Notes: a model not told the origin generated them from the letters alone. A DNA stretch of 64,000 nucleotides from Nocardia flavorosea NBRC 108225 (GCF_001613385.1 NZ_BDCG01000017.1:248001-312000); one strand, 5' to 3'. Positions 10,182 through 18,900 are shown, numbered from the stretch's first letter. A program made the numbers and translations.

Positions 10182-11780
10182 TCACCCGGTGTAGATCGTC
10201 GTGCCCTCGCGCACGGTCCGCAAGCAGCGGGGCAGGCGGGCGCCGGGGGTGAGCGGTGGCAGGCCGGGCACCCGGGAGCGCGGATCGGTGGACCAGCGCT
10301 GCACGGAATCCGCGGGTGCGGAGACCACGAGCTCGTCGGCCTCCCAGACCGCGTACGAGGCGGGTGCGCCGGGGACCAACGTGCCGGCCACACCGTCACG
10401 GACTCCCCCGGCGCGCCACGCACCCCGGGTGGCCGCGGCGAACGCGGCCCGGGGCGACAGGCCGTGCCCGGGAGTGCGGTGGTGCACCGCGGCCCGGACG
10501 GCGGCCCACGGATCCAATGCGGTGACCGGCGCATCGGAGCCGATGGCCAGCGAGATCCCGGCCGCGGCCATGGCGGCGAACGGGTTCAGCGCCGCCGCCC
10601 GGGTGCCCCCCAAGCGCTCGGTGTACATACCGTCGGTTCCACCCCATTCGCGGTCGAACACGGGTTGTACACTCGCGATGACGCCCCACCGGGCGAGCGC
10701 TTCGATCTGCGAGCTGTCGAGCAGTTCGGCATGCTCGACGCGGTGCCCACGAGCCGCGACGGCGGGGCCACCGAGTTCCGCGACCACTTGCCCGACCCCG
10801 GCGACGACTGCGTCCACGGCGGCGTCACCGATCGCGTGGAACCCGGCCTGCACGCCGGCTTCGGTGCAGGCCCGCACATGGTCGGCGATCTGCGTGGCAT
10901 CCAGGTAGGAGACACCGGTCCCGGGGGCGTCGGAGTAGGCGTCACGTAACCACGCGGTGTGCGAGCCCAGCGAACCGTCGACGAACAGGTCCCCGGCCAG
11001 GCCGTGCACACCGAGATCGAGCACCAGTTCCCGTGCTTCGCCGGCCGTCCGCACGGCCTGGCCCCAATATGCTCGCACCTGCACGTCGTGCTCGAAGGCG
11101 AGCAACTCGCGCAGATCGGTCTCTCCTTCTATATCGGGGCCGGCACATTCGTGCACCGCGACCACCCCGTGCGCGGCCGCGATATCCAGCGCCGTTCGCC
11201 GCGCCGCCGCCCGCTGCTCCCCGGTGAGCAGTGCCCGGGCCGCCGCTCGCACCAGATGGTGCGCGTCCGCGCAGACCGGTTCCCCGGGCCGGTACCCGGC
11301 GGCGGCCGGCAGTCCGGGGACCGAATCGAGCAGCGCCGAGGAGGCCACCGCCGAATGACTGTCGACCCGCGCCAGATACACCGGGCGGCCGCGCTGCACG
11401 GCGGCATCGATTTCGGTGACCGTCGGCGGCCGGCCTTCCGGCCAGCGCGTTTCATCCCAGCCGTCGGCCAGGATCACGCCGTCGGGCCGGCCGGCGGCGA
11501 ACTCCGCCACCAGTTCCAGGCACTGCTCCAGAGAATTCGCTTCGGACAGGTCGAGCCCCGAGCGCTGTAGTCCGTATGCGGTGGTGTGCAGGTGCGGCTC
11601 GACGAATGCCGGGGTCACCAGCGCGCCGTCGAGGTCGATCACCTCGGCCTCGGGATGCAGGGCCCGCCCCACATGATCGGCGCCCAGCCACACCACGACC
11701 CCGTCGGTGACCGCGAGCGCCGTGGCATCGGGGGCGCTCGCACTGTAGATCCGACCTCCGACCAGCAGCTGCGTACTCAC
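10182..11780 (-). CDS. Amidohydrolase family metal-dependent hydrolase (YtcJ-like)
   Basis: About 532 residues of the Amidohydro_3/YtcJ type, a TIM-barrel hydrolase with a composite beta-sandwich. Visible metal-site motifs are HLHTTAYG near the N-terminus, FHAIGDAAVD, GHRVEHAELLD, and GSDAPVTALDPW towards the C-terminus. Substrates of this family vary, so no reaction is assigned. I chose the GTG at 11780 (continues STQLLVGGRIYSA), because the longer frame runs back into 26-base tandem repeats and reads as an implausible Arg/Val-rich leader. No strong Shine-Dalgarno precedes the GTG. It is divergent from the F420/PPOX gene. Confidence 0.9.
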   Translation of the reverse strand: MSTQLLVGGRIYSASAPDATALAVTDGVVVWLGADHVGRALHPEAEVIDLDGALVTPAFVEPHLHTTAYGLQRSGLDLSEANSLEQCLELVAEFAAGRPDGVILADGWDETRWPEGRPPTVTEIDAAVQRGRPVYLARVDSHSAVASSALLDSVPGLPAAAGYRPGEPVCADAHHLVRAAARALLTGEQRAAARRTALDIAAAHGVVAVHECAGPDIEGETDLRELLAFEHDVQVRAYWGQAVRTAGEARELVLDLGVHGLAGDLFVDGSLGSHTAWLRDAYSDAPGTGVSYLDATQIADHVRACTEAGVQAGFHAIGDAAVDAVVAGVGQVVAELGGPAVAARGHRVEHAELLDSSQIEALARWGVIASVQPVFDREWGGTDGMYTERLGGTRAAALNPFAAMAAAGISLAIGSDAPVTALDPWAAVRAAVHHRTPGHGLSPRAAFAAATRGAWRAGGVRDGVAGTLVPGAPASYAVWEADELVVSAPADSVQRWSTDPRSRVPGLPPLTPGARLPRCLRTVREGTTIYTG

Positions 11781-11812
11781 GGTGAACCAGTCTGCCGCAC
11801 CCGCCCGCGCAC

Positions 11813-11890
11813 GCTGCGACCGGTCGCACCCCACGCACCCTGCGACCCATCGCACCCCACGCACCCTGCGACCCATCGCACCCCACGCTC
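11813..11890. repeat. Three tandem copies of a 26-bp repeat
   Basis: The unit, beginning CCTGCGACCCATCGCACCCC, is repeated at 11839-11864 and 11865-11890. A slightly diverged copy lies at 11813-11838. The array fills the divergent promoter region between the amidohydrolase (start 11780) and the PPOX gene (start 11918). It could be a hypervariable tandem repeat or a cluster of binding sites. Confidence 0.85.
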
Positions 11891-11917
11891 GGCGGCCCGG
11901 CGAATTACCCTGCGTAC

Positions 11918-12316
11918 ATGACCAACACGCTCGGTGCGGTCGGCACCGCCGACTATGTTCTGCTCACCACCTTCCGCAAGGACGGCACTCCGGTACCGAC
12001 CCCGCTGTGGGCAGTCGCCGAGGAAGGCAAGCTCTACGTCTGGACCGTCACGGACTCGTGGAAGGTCAAGCGACTGCGCCGCAACGCCGAGGTGACGCTG
12101 CAGCCCTGTGATTACAAGGGGAAACCGCACGGCGAGGTACTCCACGGCACCGGCCGCATTCTCGACGCGTCCGGCAGCGAGCATGTGCGCAAGCTGATCC
12201 GCCGCAAGTACCGGTTCTCCGGCCCACTGGTGGTGCTGGGCAGCACGCTACGCCGCGGTAAGACGGGCACCGTCGGTATCGAGTTGACCGTGCGGGCTGA
12301 TTCGTCCGCCGAGTAG
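11918..12316 (+). CDS. PPOX-class F420-dependent oxidoreductase (Rv2061c-like)
   Basis: A 132-residue split-barrel flavin/deazaflavin-binding protein of the Rv2061-type PPOX family. Features are the N-terminal YVLLTTFRKDGTPVPTPLWA strand pair, a KLYVWT segment, and the basic KVKRLRRNAEVTL and RRGKTGTVGIEL motifs. Such proteins use F420 (some use FMN or heme) in reductions, with mostly unknown substrates. In M. tuberculosis the homologue sits beside cobN; here about 25 kb of other genes intervene. The ATG at 11918 fits the family start. Confidence 0.88.
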   Translation: MTNTLGAVGTADYVLLTTFRKDGTPVPTPLWAVAEEGKLYVWTVTDSWKVKRLRRNAEVTLQPCDYKGKPHGEVLHGTGRILDASGSEHVRKLIRRKYRFSGPLVVLGSTLRRGKTGTVGIELTVRADSSAE

Positions 12317-12531
12317 CCGACCAGGCTCGACCGATCACCGGTCCGGGCCCCGGTCATGCCGCCTTTCGTCGCTGAAGCGGTCGCCGCGTCCGGGGCCTCA
12401 CGGTCTCACCGGCGCACCACTTCGGTAGACCCGCCGACCGATTCTTTCGGCTGTGACTGCCGCGGCCGGTCGTCGTGGACGGACTCGGCCCGGTGCCGCG
12501 GCGTCTGCCTGCACGGGAGCACCTACCTGTT

Positions 12532-13281
12532 CTACTCCGAAGGGCGCAGGTGTTCACCGGCGATCGGATCCAGCCAAGCAGCGAGATCGTCGGCGGCGGC
12601 GAGTTCGGTGGCGAGTTCGGCTCGCTCGGATTCGGTCAGCGACAGTGCCGCCAGGTCGGCGCGCCGGGCATCGGCCTTTGCCGGGTTCTCCAGCGCCACA
12701 GCCAATTCGGCGAGCGCCGCATACGCCCGGGCTCGGTCGGTGCGGCGCGCGTCGGCCCCGTGACGACGCAGCCCGGCCTCGAGTGCCCGTTCCGCGGCTT
12801 TGTCGTCGTCCTTGAAATCCCGCAGGATACGAGCGTTGTCGAGGACTTTCGCCAGCCCGGAAAGCTCGGCGGAGCCGCCGTATTCGACATCATCGGGTTC
12901 GCCCGCCTGGATGTAGGTGACCCAGTTGCCGTCCGGGTCGATCGCGCTGAATCGGCTCTGGCCCGGCCGGAACCGGGTGATACGCCCGAGCCCCTTGGCC
13001 GGCACCTTGCCGTACCGCTCCCGGAGCGCCGCGGTGAAATCGCGATGCCGGCTCGCCACATCGTCGACCATGACCAAGCATGTGGTCGTTTCTTGTGCCT
13101 GCCGGTCGTGCCCGCCCGCGGGCGGTGCGTAGTAGTGGATATCGCAGTCGTACGCGCGTAACGCCCCATAGGCATAGGGCTTGTGCTGTTCGTGCGTGAC
13201 CGTGTACCCGAGCGTCCGCCAGAAGTCCAGGGTGCGCGCCAGGTCGTGGGTGGACAGTACGGGGACCGCGGTATCGCCCAT
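12532..13281 (-). CDS. VOC (glyoxalase/bleomycin-resistance) family protein with helical C-terminal extension
   Basis: 249 residues. The first 120 or so form a vicinal-oxygen-chelate domain (VPVLSTHDLARTLDFWRTLG at the start, DPDGNWVTYIQ at the end). About 110 more residues, rich in Ala, Arg, Asp and Glu, look helical and unlike the usual second VOC repeat. Start chosen at ATG 13281 because GGAGGG lies 6 bases upstream; an upstream in-frame start would overlap the putative promoter. Divergent from a PadR regulator, with two palindromes in between, so it is probably that regulator's target. Substrate unknown; bleomycin-like resistance or dioxygenase activity are both possible. Confidence 0.88.
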   Translation of the reverse strand: MGDTAVPVLSTHDLARTLDFWRTLGYTVTHEQHKPYAYGALRAYDCDIHYYAPPAGGHDRQAQETTTCLVMVDDVASRHRDFTAALRERYGKVPAKGLGRITRFRPGQSRFSAIDPDGNWVTYIQAGEPDDVEYGGSAELSGLAKVLDNARILRDFKDDDKAAERALEAGLRRHGADARRTDRARAYAALAELAVALENPAKADARRADLAALSLTESERAELATELAAADDLAAWLDPIAGEHLRPSE

Positions 13282-13297
13282 GAAAACCCTCCAATAA

Positions 13298-13307
13298 TCA
13301 ATTTTGA
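13298..13307. promoter_or_regulatory. Putative PadR operator, site 1
   Basis: TCAATTTTGA in the divergent VOC/PadR spacer. It shares the context TTTGACTACC with a second site 43 bases away. It overlaps the region just downstream of the putative VOC promoter. Confidence 0.45.
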
Positions 13308-13314
13308 CTACCCA

Positions 13315-13344
13315 AAAATAGGCTGCGGCCGACCCAGTCGTCAA
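13315..13344 (-). promoter_or_regulatory. Putative promoter of the VOC gene
   Basis: On the minus strand TTGACG (13344-13339) and TATTTT (13320-13315) are separated by 18 bases and read toward the VOC start at 13281. The -35 element overlaps the palindrome at 13340-13351, as expected for a repressor-controlled promoter. Confidence 0.5.
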
Positions 13345-13351
13345 ATTTGAC
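13340..13351. promoter_or_regulatory. Putative PadR operator, site 2
   Basis: GTCAAATTTGAC is a perfect 12-base palindrome, followed by TACC as at site 1. The sites are about four helical turns apart, centre to centre, between the VOC and PadR genes. Confidence 0.5.
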
Positions 13352-13383
13352 TACCGTACTGTTCCGGTGACGGAAGGAGTCCG

Positions 13384-13956
13384 ATGTCGGTGGTACGGCT
13401 ACTGGTCCTCGGAGTGACGCGACGGCAACAGCCGACCCACGGCTACGCGGTCCGCCGTGAACTGCTCTCCTGGCGCGCGGATACCTGGACCAACGTGCAA
13501 CCCGGCTCCATCTACCACGCCGTCAAACAGCTCACCCAAGAAGGCAAACTCCGCACTCTGGGCACCGAAGGTGGCAGCCGCGGCCCGGGACGAACCCTTT
13601 TCGAGCTGACCCCAGAGGGCGAAACCGAATTCTTCGAACGCCTCGACACCGCGCTCACCAGCGTCGATATGGAAGAACTAGGCGCCGGCATCGCGTTCAT
13701 GGACGCACTCCCTCGCGACCGAGTGGTCGCCAAACTCGAGGAACAGCGCACCCGCAGCGAAGCCGTGCGCCGGGACTTACTCGCCATGATCGCCGACTAC
13801 CCCGGCCGCCACGAACCCCCGCACTTCCCCGACCTCCTGGAACTGTGGAGCGGCGTCTTCGCCAATCTCACGGGCTGGACCTCGGGTGTCCTCGACCGGC
13901 TCGAACGCGGAGAGTACGTGCTGTCCGACCAGAAACACCCACACACCGGCCCCTGA
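13384..13956 (+). CDS. PadR family transcriptional regulator
   Basis: 190 residues with an N-terminal winged helix (LLVLGVTRRQQPTHGYAVRR, then GSIYHAVKQLTQEGKL and a LFELTPEGE wing) and a helical C-terminal dimerisation part. Start at ATG 13384 follows GGAAGGAG with good spacing. It lies divergent from the VOC gene across a spacer holding two related palindromes. I infer it represses that gene and itself, responding to a small toxic molecule. Confidence 0.9.
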   Translation: MSVVRLLVLGVTRRQQPTHGYAVRRELLSWRADTWTNVQPGSIYHAVKQLTQEGKLRTLGTEGGSRGPGRTLFELTPEGETEFFERLDTALTSVDMEELGAGIAFMDALPRDRVVAKLEEQRTRSEAVRRDLLAMIADYPGRHEPPHFPDLLELWSGVFANLTGWTSGVLDRLERGEYVLSDQKHPHTGP

Positions 13957-14025
13957 GCGCAGACCGGCCCGGGCGCACGCTCCGGCAAACGCCGGAGGAA
14001 TGGATTGAACCCCGGCGTCGGCCGG

Positions 14026-14619
14026 TCAGCTGCGCGGGCCGGGATCGAAACCGTCGGCGGTGACCACGCGCTTCTCCAACGCGGGCGCCGAACGCGTGGG
14101 TTCGTCGGTGTACCACTCGTCCACGACGACGCCGTCGATATCGGCGTCGACGACCGTCACCGACTGCCGCGGCATGGTCGCGGCCAGCTTGGCGACCCGG
14201 CGGGCGGCCAGGGCGGCGAGTACCGGACGGAACAGCGCCCGGGTCGGCGGGAGCAGCATGAGCAGCCCCACCACCGAACTGACCGGACCGGGCACGAACA
14301 TGAGGACGCTGCCCGCCGCCACCAGCGCACCGTCGGCGACCGCGGCACCCGGGGTGATCTCCGCACGGGAGGCGCGGCGGAACTGTTCACCGACGCGACG
14401 CCACTGGGAGCCGAGCAACAGCATCCCCGCGGCGGAGCTGGCGATGAGCAGCAGGATCGCCGGGACCGCACCGAGCCAGAAGACGACGGCGGCGAAAACC
14501 GCGATCTCGACGACGAGGTAGACGAGGAAGCCGAGCACAGGCAGGCGCGAGTCAGGCCCGGAGACGGTAGCGGAGCGAGACCACGCAGGGCCCTCGCGCC
14601 TGCCGGATGGATACTGCAT
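14026..14619 (-). CDS. fxsA: FxsA family membrane protein
   Basis: 197 residues with a core of membrane segments (VLGFLVYLVVEIAVFAAVVF and following) and the FxsA signature region (GALVAAGSVLMFVPGPVSSV, then LLLLPPTRALFRP-like segments). It is an inner-membrane protein; in Escherichia coli FxsA eases exclusion of phage T7 by the F plasmid, but its normal role is unclear. AAAGG lies 7 bases upstream of ATG 14619. M. tuberculosis has fxsA (Rv2053c) next to ppm1/lnt, so this belongs to the conserved backbone. It follows the response regulator on the same strand by about 65 bases. Confidence 0.9.
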   Translation of the reverse strand: MQYPSGRREGPAWSRSATVSGPDSRLPVLGFLVYLVVEIAVFAAVVFWLGAVPAILLLIASSAAGMLLLGSQWRRVGEQFRRASRAEITPGAAVADGALVAAGSVLMFVPGPVSSVVGLLMLLPPTRALFRPVLAALAARRVAKLAATMPRQSVTVVDADIDGVVVDEWYTDEPTRSAPALEKRVVTADGFDPGPRS

Positions 14620-14683
14620 GGGCGAACCTTTCGGTCGGACTACCCGTACAACGCACGAGATGTCCGTTTTGCTCCCGGACCGG

Positions 14684-15349
14684 TCAACCGCCGGGCCGGA
14701 CCAGCCCGGTTTCGTAGGCCAGCACGACCGCCTGGACGCGGTCGCGCAGGTCGAGCTTGGTCAGCACCCGGCCGACATGGGTTTTGACCGTCGCCTCGGA
14801 CAGGAACAACCGGCCCGCGATCTCGGCGTTCGACCGGCCCGCGGCAATTTCTTCCAGCACTTCCCGTTCCCGCACGGTGAGGACATCCAGCACCGAAGGA
14901 TCGCGGGACGGCGCAGGCTGTTCGGCGATCAGGCGGTCGAGCAGGCGTTTGGTGACTTTCGGCGAAACCACGGCGTCCCCGGCCGCGACGCTGCGGATAG
15001 CGGAGATCAGATCCTCGGGCGGGGTGTCCTTGAGCAGGAATCCGCTGGCGCCGGCGCGCAGCGCACCCAGGGCGTGTTCGTCGAGGTCGAAGGTGGTCAT
15101 CACCAGCACTCTGGTGCCGTGTCCGGCCTCCAGGATCCGGCCGGTGGCGGTGACACCGTCGACCACCGGCATCCGGACGTCCATCAGCACGATATCGGGT
15201 TTCAGTTCGGTGGCCTGACTGATGGCGGTGGCGCCGTTCTCGGCCTCGCCGACCACTTCCAGATCGGGGTGGGCGCCGAGCACCATCTTCAGGCCGACAC
15301 GCATCAGTTCCTGGTCGTCGACGACGAGCACGGTAATCGGCACGGACAC
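14684..15349 (-). CDS. NarL/LuxR-type response regulator
   Basis: About 221 residues. The receiver domain has the acidic pair VVDDQE, the phospho-acceptor Asp in IVLMDVRMP and the conserved Lys in GFLLKDTPPEDL. It is followed by a C-terminal LuxR helix-turn-helix (LTVREREVLEEIAAGRSNAEIA, read in two parts). It is encoded directly downstream of its histidine kinase, so the two form an operon. Two GTG codons (15349, 15343) and a TTG (15352) could serve as start, with no decisive ribosome binding site. The regulon is unknown; fxsA follows on the same strand. Confidence 0.92.
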   Translation of the reverse strand: MSVPITVLVVDDQELMRVGLKMVLGAHPDLEVVGEAENGATAISQATELKPDIVLMDVRMPVVDGVTATGRILEAGHGTRVLVMTTFDLDEHALGALRAGASGFLLKDTPPEDLISAIRSVAAGDAVVSPKVTKRLLDRLIAEQPAPSRDPSVLDVLTVREREVLEEIAAGRSNAEIAGRLFLSEATVKTHVGRVLTKLDLRDRVQAVVLAYETGLVRPGG

Positions 15350-15370
15350 CAATGTAGTGGCGGCAGCTTG

Positions 15371-16540
15371 TTATTCCGTATCCGGTGCGGCCAGCGGGAT
15401 CCGGGCATACACCCGCCAGGTGCCCTCCGGCGTACGGCCGGCTTCCAGGCTGCCGCCGAGCACCGCCATCCGTTCCCGCATCCCGGCCAATCCCAGGCCG
15501 CTGCCCTGGATCCGGGCTTCCGGGTGCACCGGCACCCCGCCGGAATCGGTGACCTCGATCTCGATATCGCCGGTGTGCCGGTGCACCCGGACCCACGCCT
15601 TCGGATGGGCACCGGCATGCCGGAGAGTGTTGGTCAGCGCTTCTTGCACGATGCGGTGCACGCCCAGCCCGGCCTCGGGCGCGAGATCGTCCAGTTCGCC
15701 GGACAGTTCCAGCTCGACGGCCAGCCCGGCATCCCGCATGAGCTGCGCCACTCTGGCCAGGCCCGCCGTGCCGTGCTGCGGAACCTGATCGGGCGCCTGT
15801 TCGGTGCGTAGCAATGCGACGGTGCGGCGCAGCTCACGCAACGCCTCGCGCCCGGTACCGGCAATGGTGACGAGGGCCTTTTCCGTGGTGTCCGGGGCGG
15901 TGCGCAGCGCGTAGCGGGCACCGTCGGCCTGGACGATCATCACGCTCACCGCGTGCGCGACCACATCGTGCAGCTCGCGGGCGATCCGGGTGCGCTCGGC
16001 CGAGACCGCGTCGTGGGCGCGGCGTTCCCGCTCGGATTCGGCGACGGCGTGCCGGGCCGCCACCTCGGCGTCATAGGCGCGGCGGGCACCGGCGAACTCG
16101 GCCAGCACCCAGCAGAAGGCGAGGTAGATCCCGACGAACGCCAGATCGCCGAGTTTGAACCCGGTCACCACCGCCATGCCGTAGGCGGTATCGGCGACCA
16201 GTGCCAGCGCGTACCAGAAACCTTCACGCCGCCCCACATACGCGACCAGCGTGTACAGCATGATCCCGTGCCCGAGCAGCGCGGCATGCACTGTGGGGTC
16301 ACCGACGATGAAGCCGATGGTGCTGGTGCAGAACGACAACACCATGAACGTCACCGCCATCGCCCGCGGATAGACCCGCCGCAAAGCGATCGGCAGTGGG
16401 AGCAGCACCGAGAACACCAGGAACGCGGCCGGGTTCGTGCTGTCGCGGGCGATCACCAGATCGAGGATCAGCAGGATCAGTGCGAGCGTGGAATCGGCGA
16501 CGACAGGTTTGTCTCTGAGCCACAAACTGAATCGGCGCAC
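15371..16540 (-). CDS. NarL-type sensor histidine kinase
   Basis: 389 residues. Several membrane segments occupy residues 15-150. A HisKA_3 dimerisation domain with His191 (RIARELHDVVAHAVSV) and a C-terminal HATPase domain (HRIVQEALTNTLRHAGA, GSGLGLAGMRERM) follow. It sits in the cytoplasmic membrane and phosphorylates the adjacent response regulator. No periplasmic sensory domain of useful size is apparent, so it probably senses an envelope or membrane signal. The ATG at 16540 is the natural start. Confidence 0.93.
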   Translation of the reverse strand: MRRFSLWLRDKPVVADSTLALILLILDLVIARDSTNPAAFLVFSVLLPLPIALRRVYPRAMAVTFMVLSFCTSTIGFIVGDPTVHAALLGHGIMLYTLVAYVGRREGFWYALALVADTAYGMAVVTGFKLGDLAFVGIYLAFCWVLAEFAGARRAYDAEVAARHAVAESERERRAHDAVSAERTRIARELHDVVAHAVSVMIVQADGARYALRTAPDTTEKALVTIAGTGREALRELRRTVALLRTEQAPDQVPQHGTAGLARVAQLMRDAGLAVELELSGELDDLAPEAGLGVHRIVQEALTNTLRHAGAHPKAWVRVHRHTGDIEIEVTDSGGVPVHPEARIQGSGLGLAGMRERMAVLGGSLEAGRTPEGTWRVYARIPLAAPDTE

Positions 16541-16881
16541 ACCCCCAGCCTAGAGCCGGTGCACGGACCGGTTGCCTCAGCTACTCCGCCACCGCGTTGC
16601 GCGATCGTGCCCGGCGGTCTTGCGGCCCGGGTGCGTAGCTCGGCTTCACGGTTGATATGTCCCGAACCCACAACTGGCAGGCTTGATCATGAGTGCGGTT
16701 CTCGACTTCTCGGCCTGGTTGAACCGGCACATATTCACACTGCCGGCGTGGTAGCTCGACAGCGCTGCAGGCCAGGGCCGGTCCGCCCACGACCCGACTG
16801 CCCCCGCTGTATATCCTCGCTTGTCGTGCATTCATCATCTCCGCTGGTCATTGTCTTTTTTGCCATCAACAGCCCTTATGC
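16541..16881. other. Divergent intergenic region, no gene seen
   Basis: 341 bases between the histidine kinase and the TSUP permease. A relatively A/T-rich part at 16840-16880 probably contains the permease promoter. No convincing gene, repeat or RNA was recognised. Confidence 0.5.
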
Positions 16882-17652
16882 ATGATGGATGTGACCGACT
16901 GGGCGCTCCTGCTGTCGGCGGCGACGGCAGCCGGCTGGGTCGATGCGGTGGTAGGGGGTGGCGGTCTGATCGTGCTGCCGACTCTGCTGCTGGTGGCGCC
17001 CGGTATCGCGCCGCAGACCGCACTGGGGACCAATAAGCTCGCCGCGGTGGCGGGTACGGCGACCGCGGCGGTCACCTTCGCCCGCAAGGTTGCGCTGCAG
17101 TGGGGACAACTGGTTCCGGCCGCGGCGCTGGCGGCGGTCACCGCCGCGGCGGGCGCGGCAGCCGTCTCCCTGATCGATCGTGACCTGTTCATCCCGATCG
17201 TGCTGGTGGTGCTGGTGGGGGTGGCGATTTTCGTCACGGCCCGGCCGTCGATCGGGATCACACTGGCGACCCATCCGCCGTCTCGCCGGAAAACAATTCT
17301 GGTGATCGCACTGGCCGCCGGCCTGGTCGGCGCCTACGACGGCCTGCTCGGCCCGGGTACGGGAACCTTTCTCATCATCACTTTCGCGACCCTGCTGGGT
17401 ACCGAATTCGTGCGGGCCGCCGCTATGGCGAAGGTGATCAACTGCGGCTCAAATATCGGCGCCCTGGTCTTCTTCGGGGTCACCGGCCACGTGCTGTGGG
17501 CGCTGGGTGCAGCCATGGCCGTGGCCAATATCGCGGGGGCGGTGGTGGGGTCGCGGATGGCGCTGGCCCGGGGCGCGGAATTCGTTCGGGTGGTGCTGCT
17601 GGTGGTCGTCGTGGGAATGGTGATCCGGCTGGGCTGGCAGCAGTTCGGCTGA
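16882..17652 (+). CDS. TSUP family (TauE/SafE-like) membrane permease
   Basis: 256 residues with about eight hydrophobic segments and the duplicated TauE/SafE motifs: GWVDAVVGGGGLIVLPTLL with TALGTNKLAAV in the first half, and GAYDGLLGPGTGTFLII in the second. The family moves sulfite, organosulfonates or related anions across the membrane; the substrate here is not determined. Two adjacent ATG codons (16882, 16885) could start it. A decayed TetR fragment follows immediately. Confidence 0.9.
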   Translation: MMDVTDWALLLSAATAAGWVDAVVGGGGLIVLPTLLLVAPGIAPQTALGTNKLAAVAGTATAAVTFARKVALQWGQLVPAAALAAVTAAAGAAAVSLIDRDLFIPIVLVVLVGVAIFVTARPSIGITLATHPPSRRKTILVIALAAGLVGAYDGLLGPGTGTFLIITFATLLGTEFVRAAAMAKVINCGSNIGALVFFGVTGHVLWALGAAMAVANIAGAVVGSRMALARGAEFVRVVLLVVVVGMVIRLGWQQFG

Positions 17653-17699
17653 GCCCCGCATTCCCGGCCGGACGCCGCCCGCCCGCGCACCGCACCACC

Positions 17700-18035
17700 G
17701 CTGGTGGCGCTGCACCAGCCACCGCCAATGTCATCGCGATCGAACACGGTGCCGCGCACGCCCTGGACCGGGTGGGCCCCGCGGACGACGAGGTGGCCGA
17801 GATCCGGGCCGCGGTGTTCGGCAAATGCGATACCGCCCAGCGTCGTGCGCAAGCCGAGAGGACCATCCCGGCCGATGCGGACCTGGATTGGGTTCGCCGT
17901 GTCTATCTGGCGCTCATCACCGAAACGGTCCACGGTGACAGCGAACCCGATACATCGGCCGACCCGGACGCCCTCGCCCGCCGGGTGATCGACACCTTGC
18001 TCGACGGGGTAGCCGGCATGTCGAGGGACCGCTGA
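17700..18035 (+). pseudogene. C-terminal fragment of a TetR-type regulator
   Basis: The frame ending at 18035 reads like the ligand-binding half of a TetR regulator (DLDWVRRVYLALITETVHGD, then DPDALARRVIDTLLDGV). No DNA-binding helix-turn-helix and no start codon with a ribosome site precede it; the preceding bases belong to the end of the permease gene. It appears to be a 5'-truncated gene that lost its HTH. Confidence 0.6.
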
Positions 18036-18360
18036 CCCGTCGGCGGATCTTGCTCTCCTCCCTCCGAGCGGCACATTGCCGGAGTGGCCATCACCCGCCC
18101 GACCGGCCCTCGAGATCCCCGGCTGCACTACCCGATGACAGCGGGATTACCGGCTACGGCGCGCTGCAGCCGGCCGCCCGCAGTGGCCGCGAACGGACAC
18201 CGGCGCCGACGATCCCGGTAGCGTTTTCGATTCGGTTCGAATCCTTTCGCGGTCGAGCACGCTCTTATGCTCATGAGAGTCCGACCGAAACGAAGCAGCG
18301 CGATATTCCGCGCGCCACACCCACCGGCCGTTCCGGCAGATCGTCGAGGAGGTGAGGGCC
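18036..18360. other. Leader of the sigma factor gene
   Basis: About 325 bases without a gene. It contains the perfect inverted repeat described at 18229-18243, roughly 120 bases before the sigma factor start. GGAGG at 18348-18352 is the ribosome binding site for the GTG at 18361. Confidence 0.5.
18229..18243. promoter_or_regulatory. 15-bp inverted repeat upstream of the ECF sigma gene
   Basis: GATTCG-GTT-CGAATC is a perfect inverted repeat with 6-base arms. Its position fits an operator for the sigma/redoxin transcription unit; no regulator is identified. Confidence 0.4.
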
Positions 18361-18900
18361 GTGGGCCGTGGCTGGCCCGGTGAACAGCTCGTTCGAGCGG
18401 CCCAGCGCGGCGATCCGGAGGCGATCTCGGCGATCGTGCACGGGGCTCATCCGCATGTGCGGCGCTTCGCACAACATCTGTGTGCGTCGTCCGCCGATGC
18501 CGAGGACGCCGCGCAGGAGGCGTTGATCACGCTGTATCGGAAAATCGGCACCCTGAATGCCACAGCGGCTCTCGCGTCGTGGATGTTCCGCATCGTTCGC
18601 AACGAATGCCTGCGTCGCGCCCGATACGTGCTCGACCGCGGACCGCAGATCGCTGATGCCGCCCCGGAGATCGTCGCCTCCGCCGAGGAGGAGGCCCTGC
18701 GCCGCCTCGACGCCGACCAGCTCATACAGGCGATCAGCGCCTTGCCCGACCTCCAGCGCAGGGTCCTGATCATGCGCGATGTGCTCGGCCACCCCGGGCG
18801 CGCGACAGCCGATGCCCTCGGCCTGAGCACCGCGGCAATGAAATCGCAGTTGCACCGTGCGCGCGCCGCGGTCCGGCGCGACCTCCGCCCTACTCCGTGA
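18361..18900 (+). CDS. ECF-type RNA polymerase sigma factor
   Basis: About 179 residues with sigma region 2 (DAEDAAQEALITLYRKI and LASWMFRIVRNECLRRAR) and region 4 (LPDLQRRVLIMRDVLGHPGR with TAAMKSQLHRARAAVR). GTG 18361 is preferred since GGAGG lies 8 bases upstream; the GTG at 18352 overlaps that site. No zinc-binding anti-sigma gene follows. Instead a redoxin gene starts 17 bases after the stop, so the pair probably answers to redox stress. It could also be controlled by partner proteins encoded elsewhere. Confidence 0.9.
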   Translation: MGRGWPGEQLVRAAQRGDPEAISAIVHGAHPHVRRFAQHLCASSADAEDAAQEALITLYRKIGTLNATAALASWMFRIVRNECLRRARYVLDRGPQIADAAPEIVASAEEEALRRLDADQLIQAISALPDLQRRVLIMRDVLGHPGRATADALGLSTAAMKSQLHRARAAVRRDLRPTP

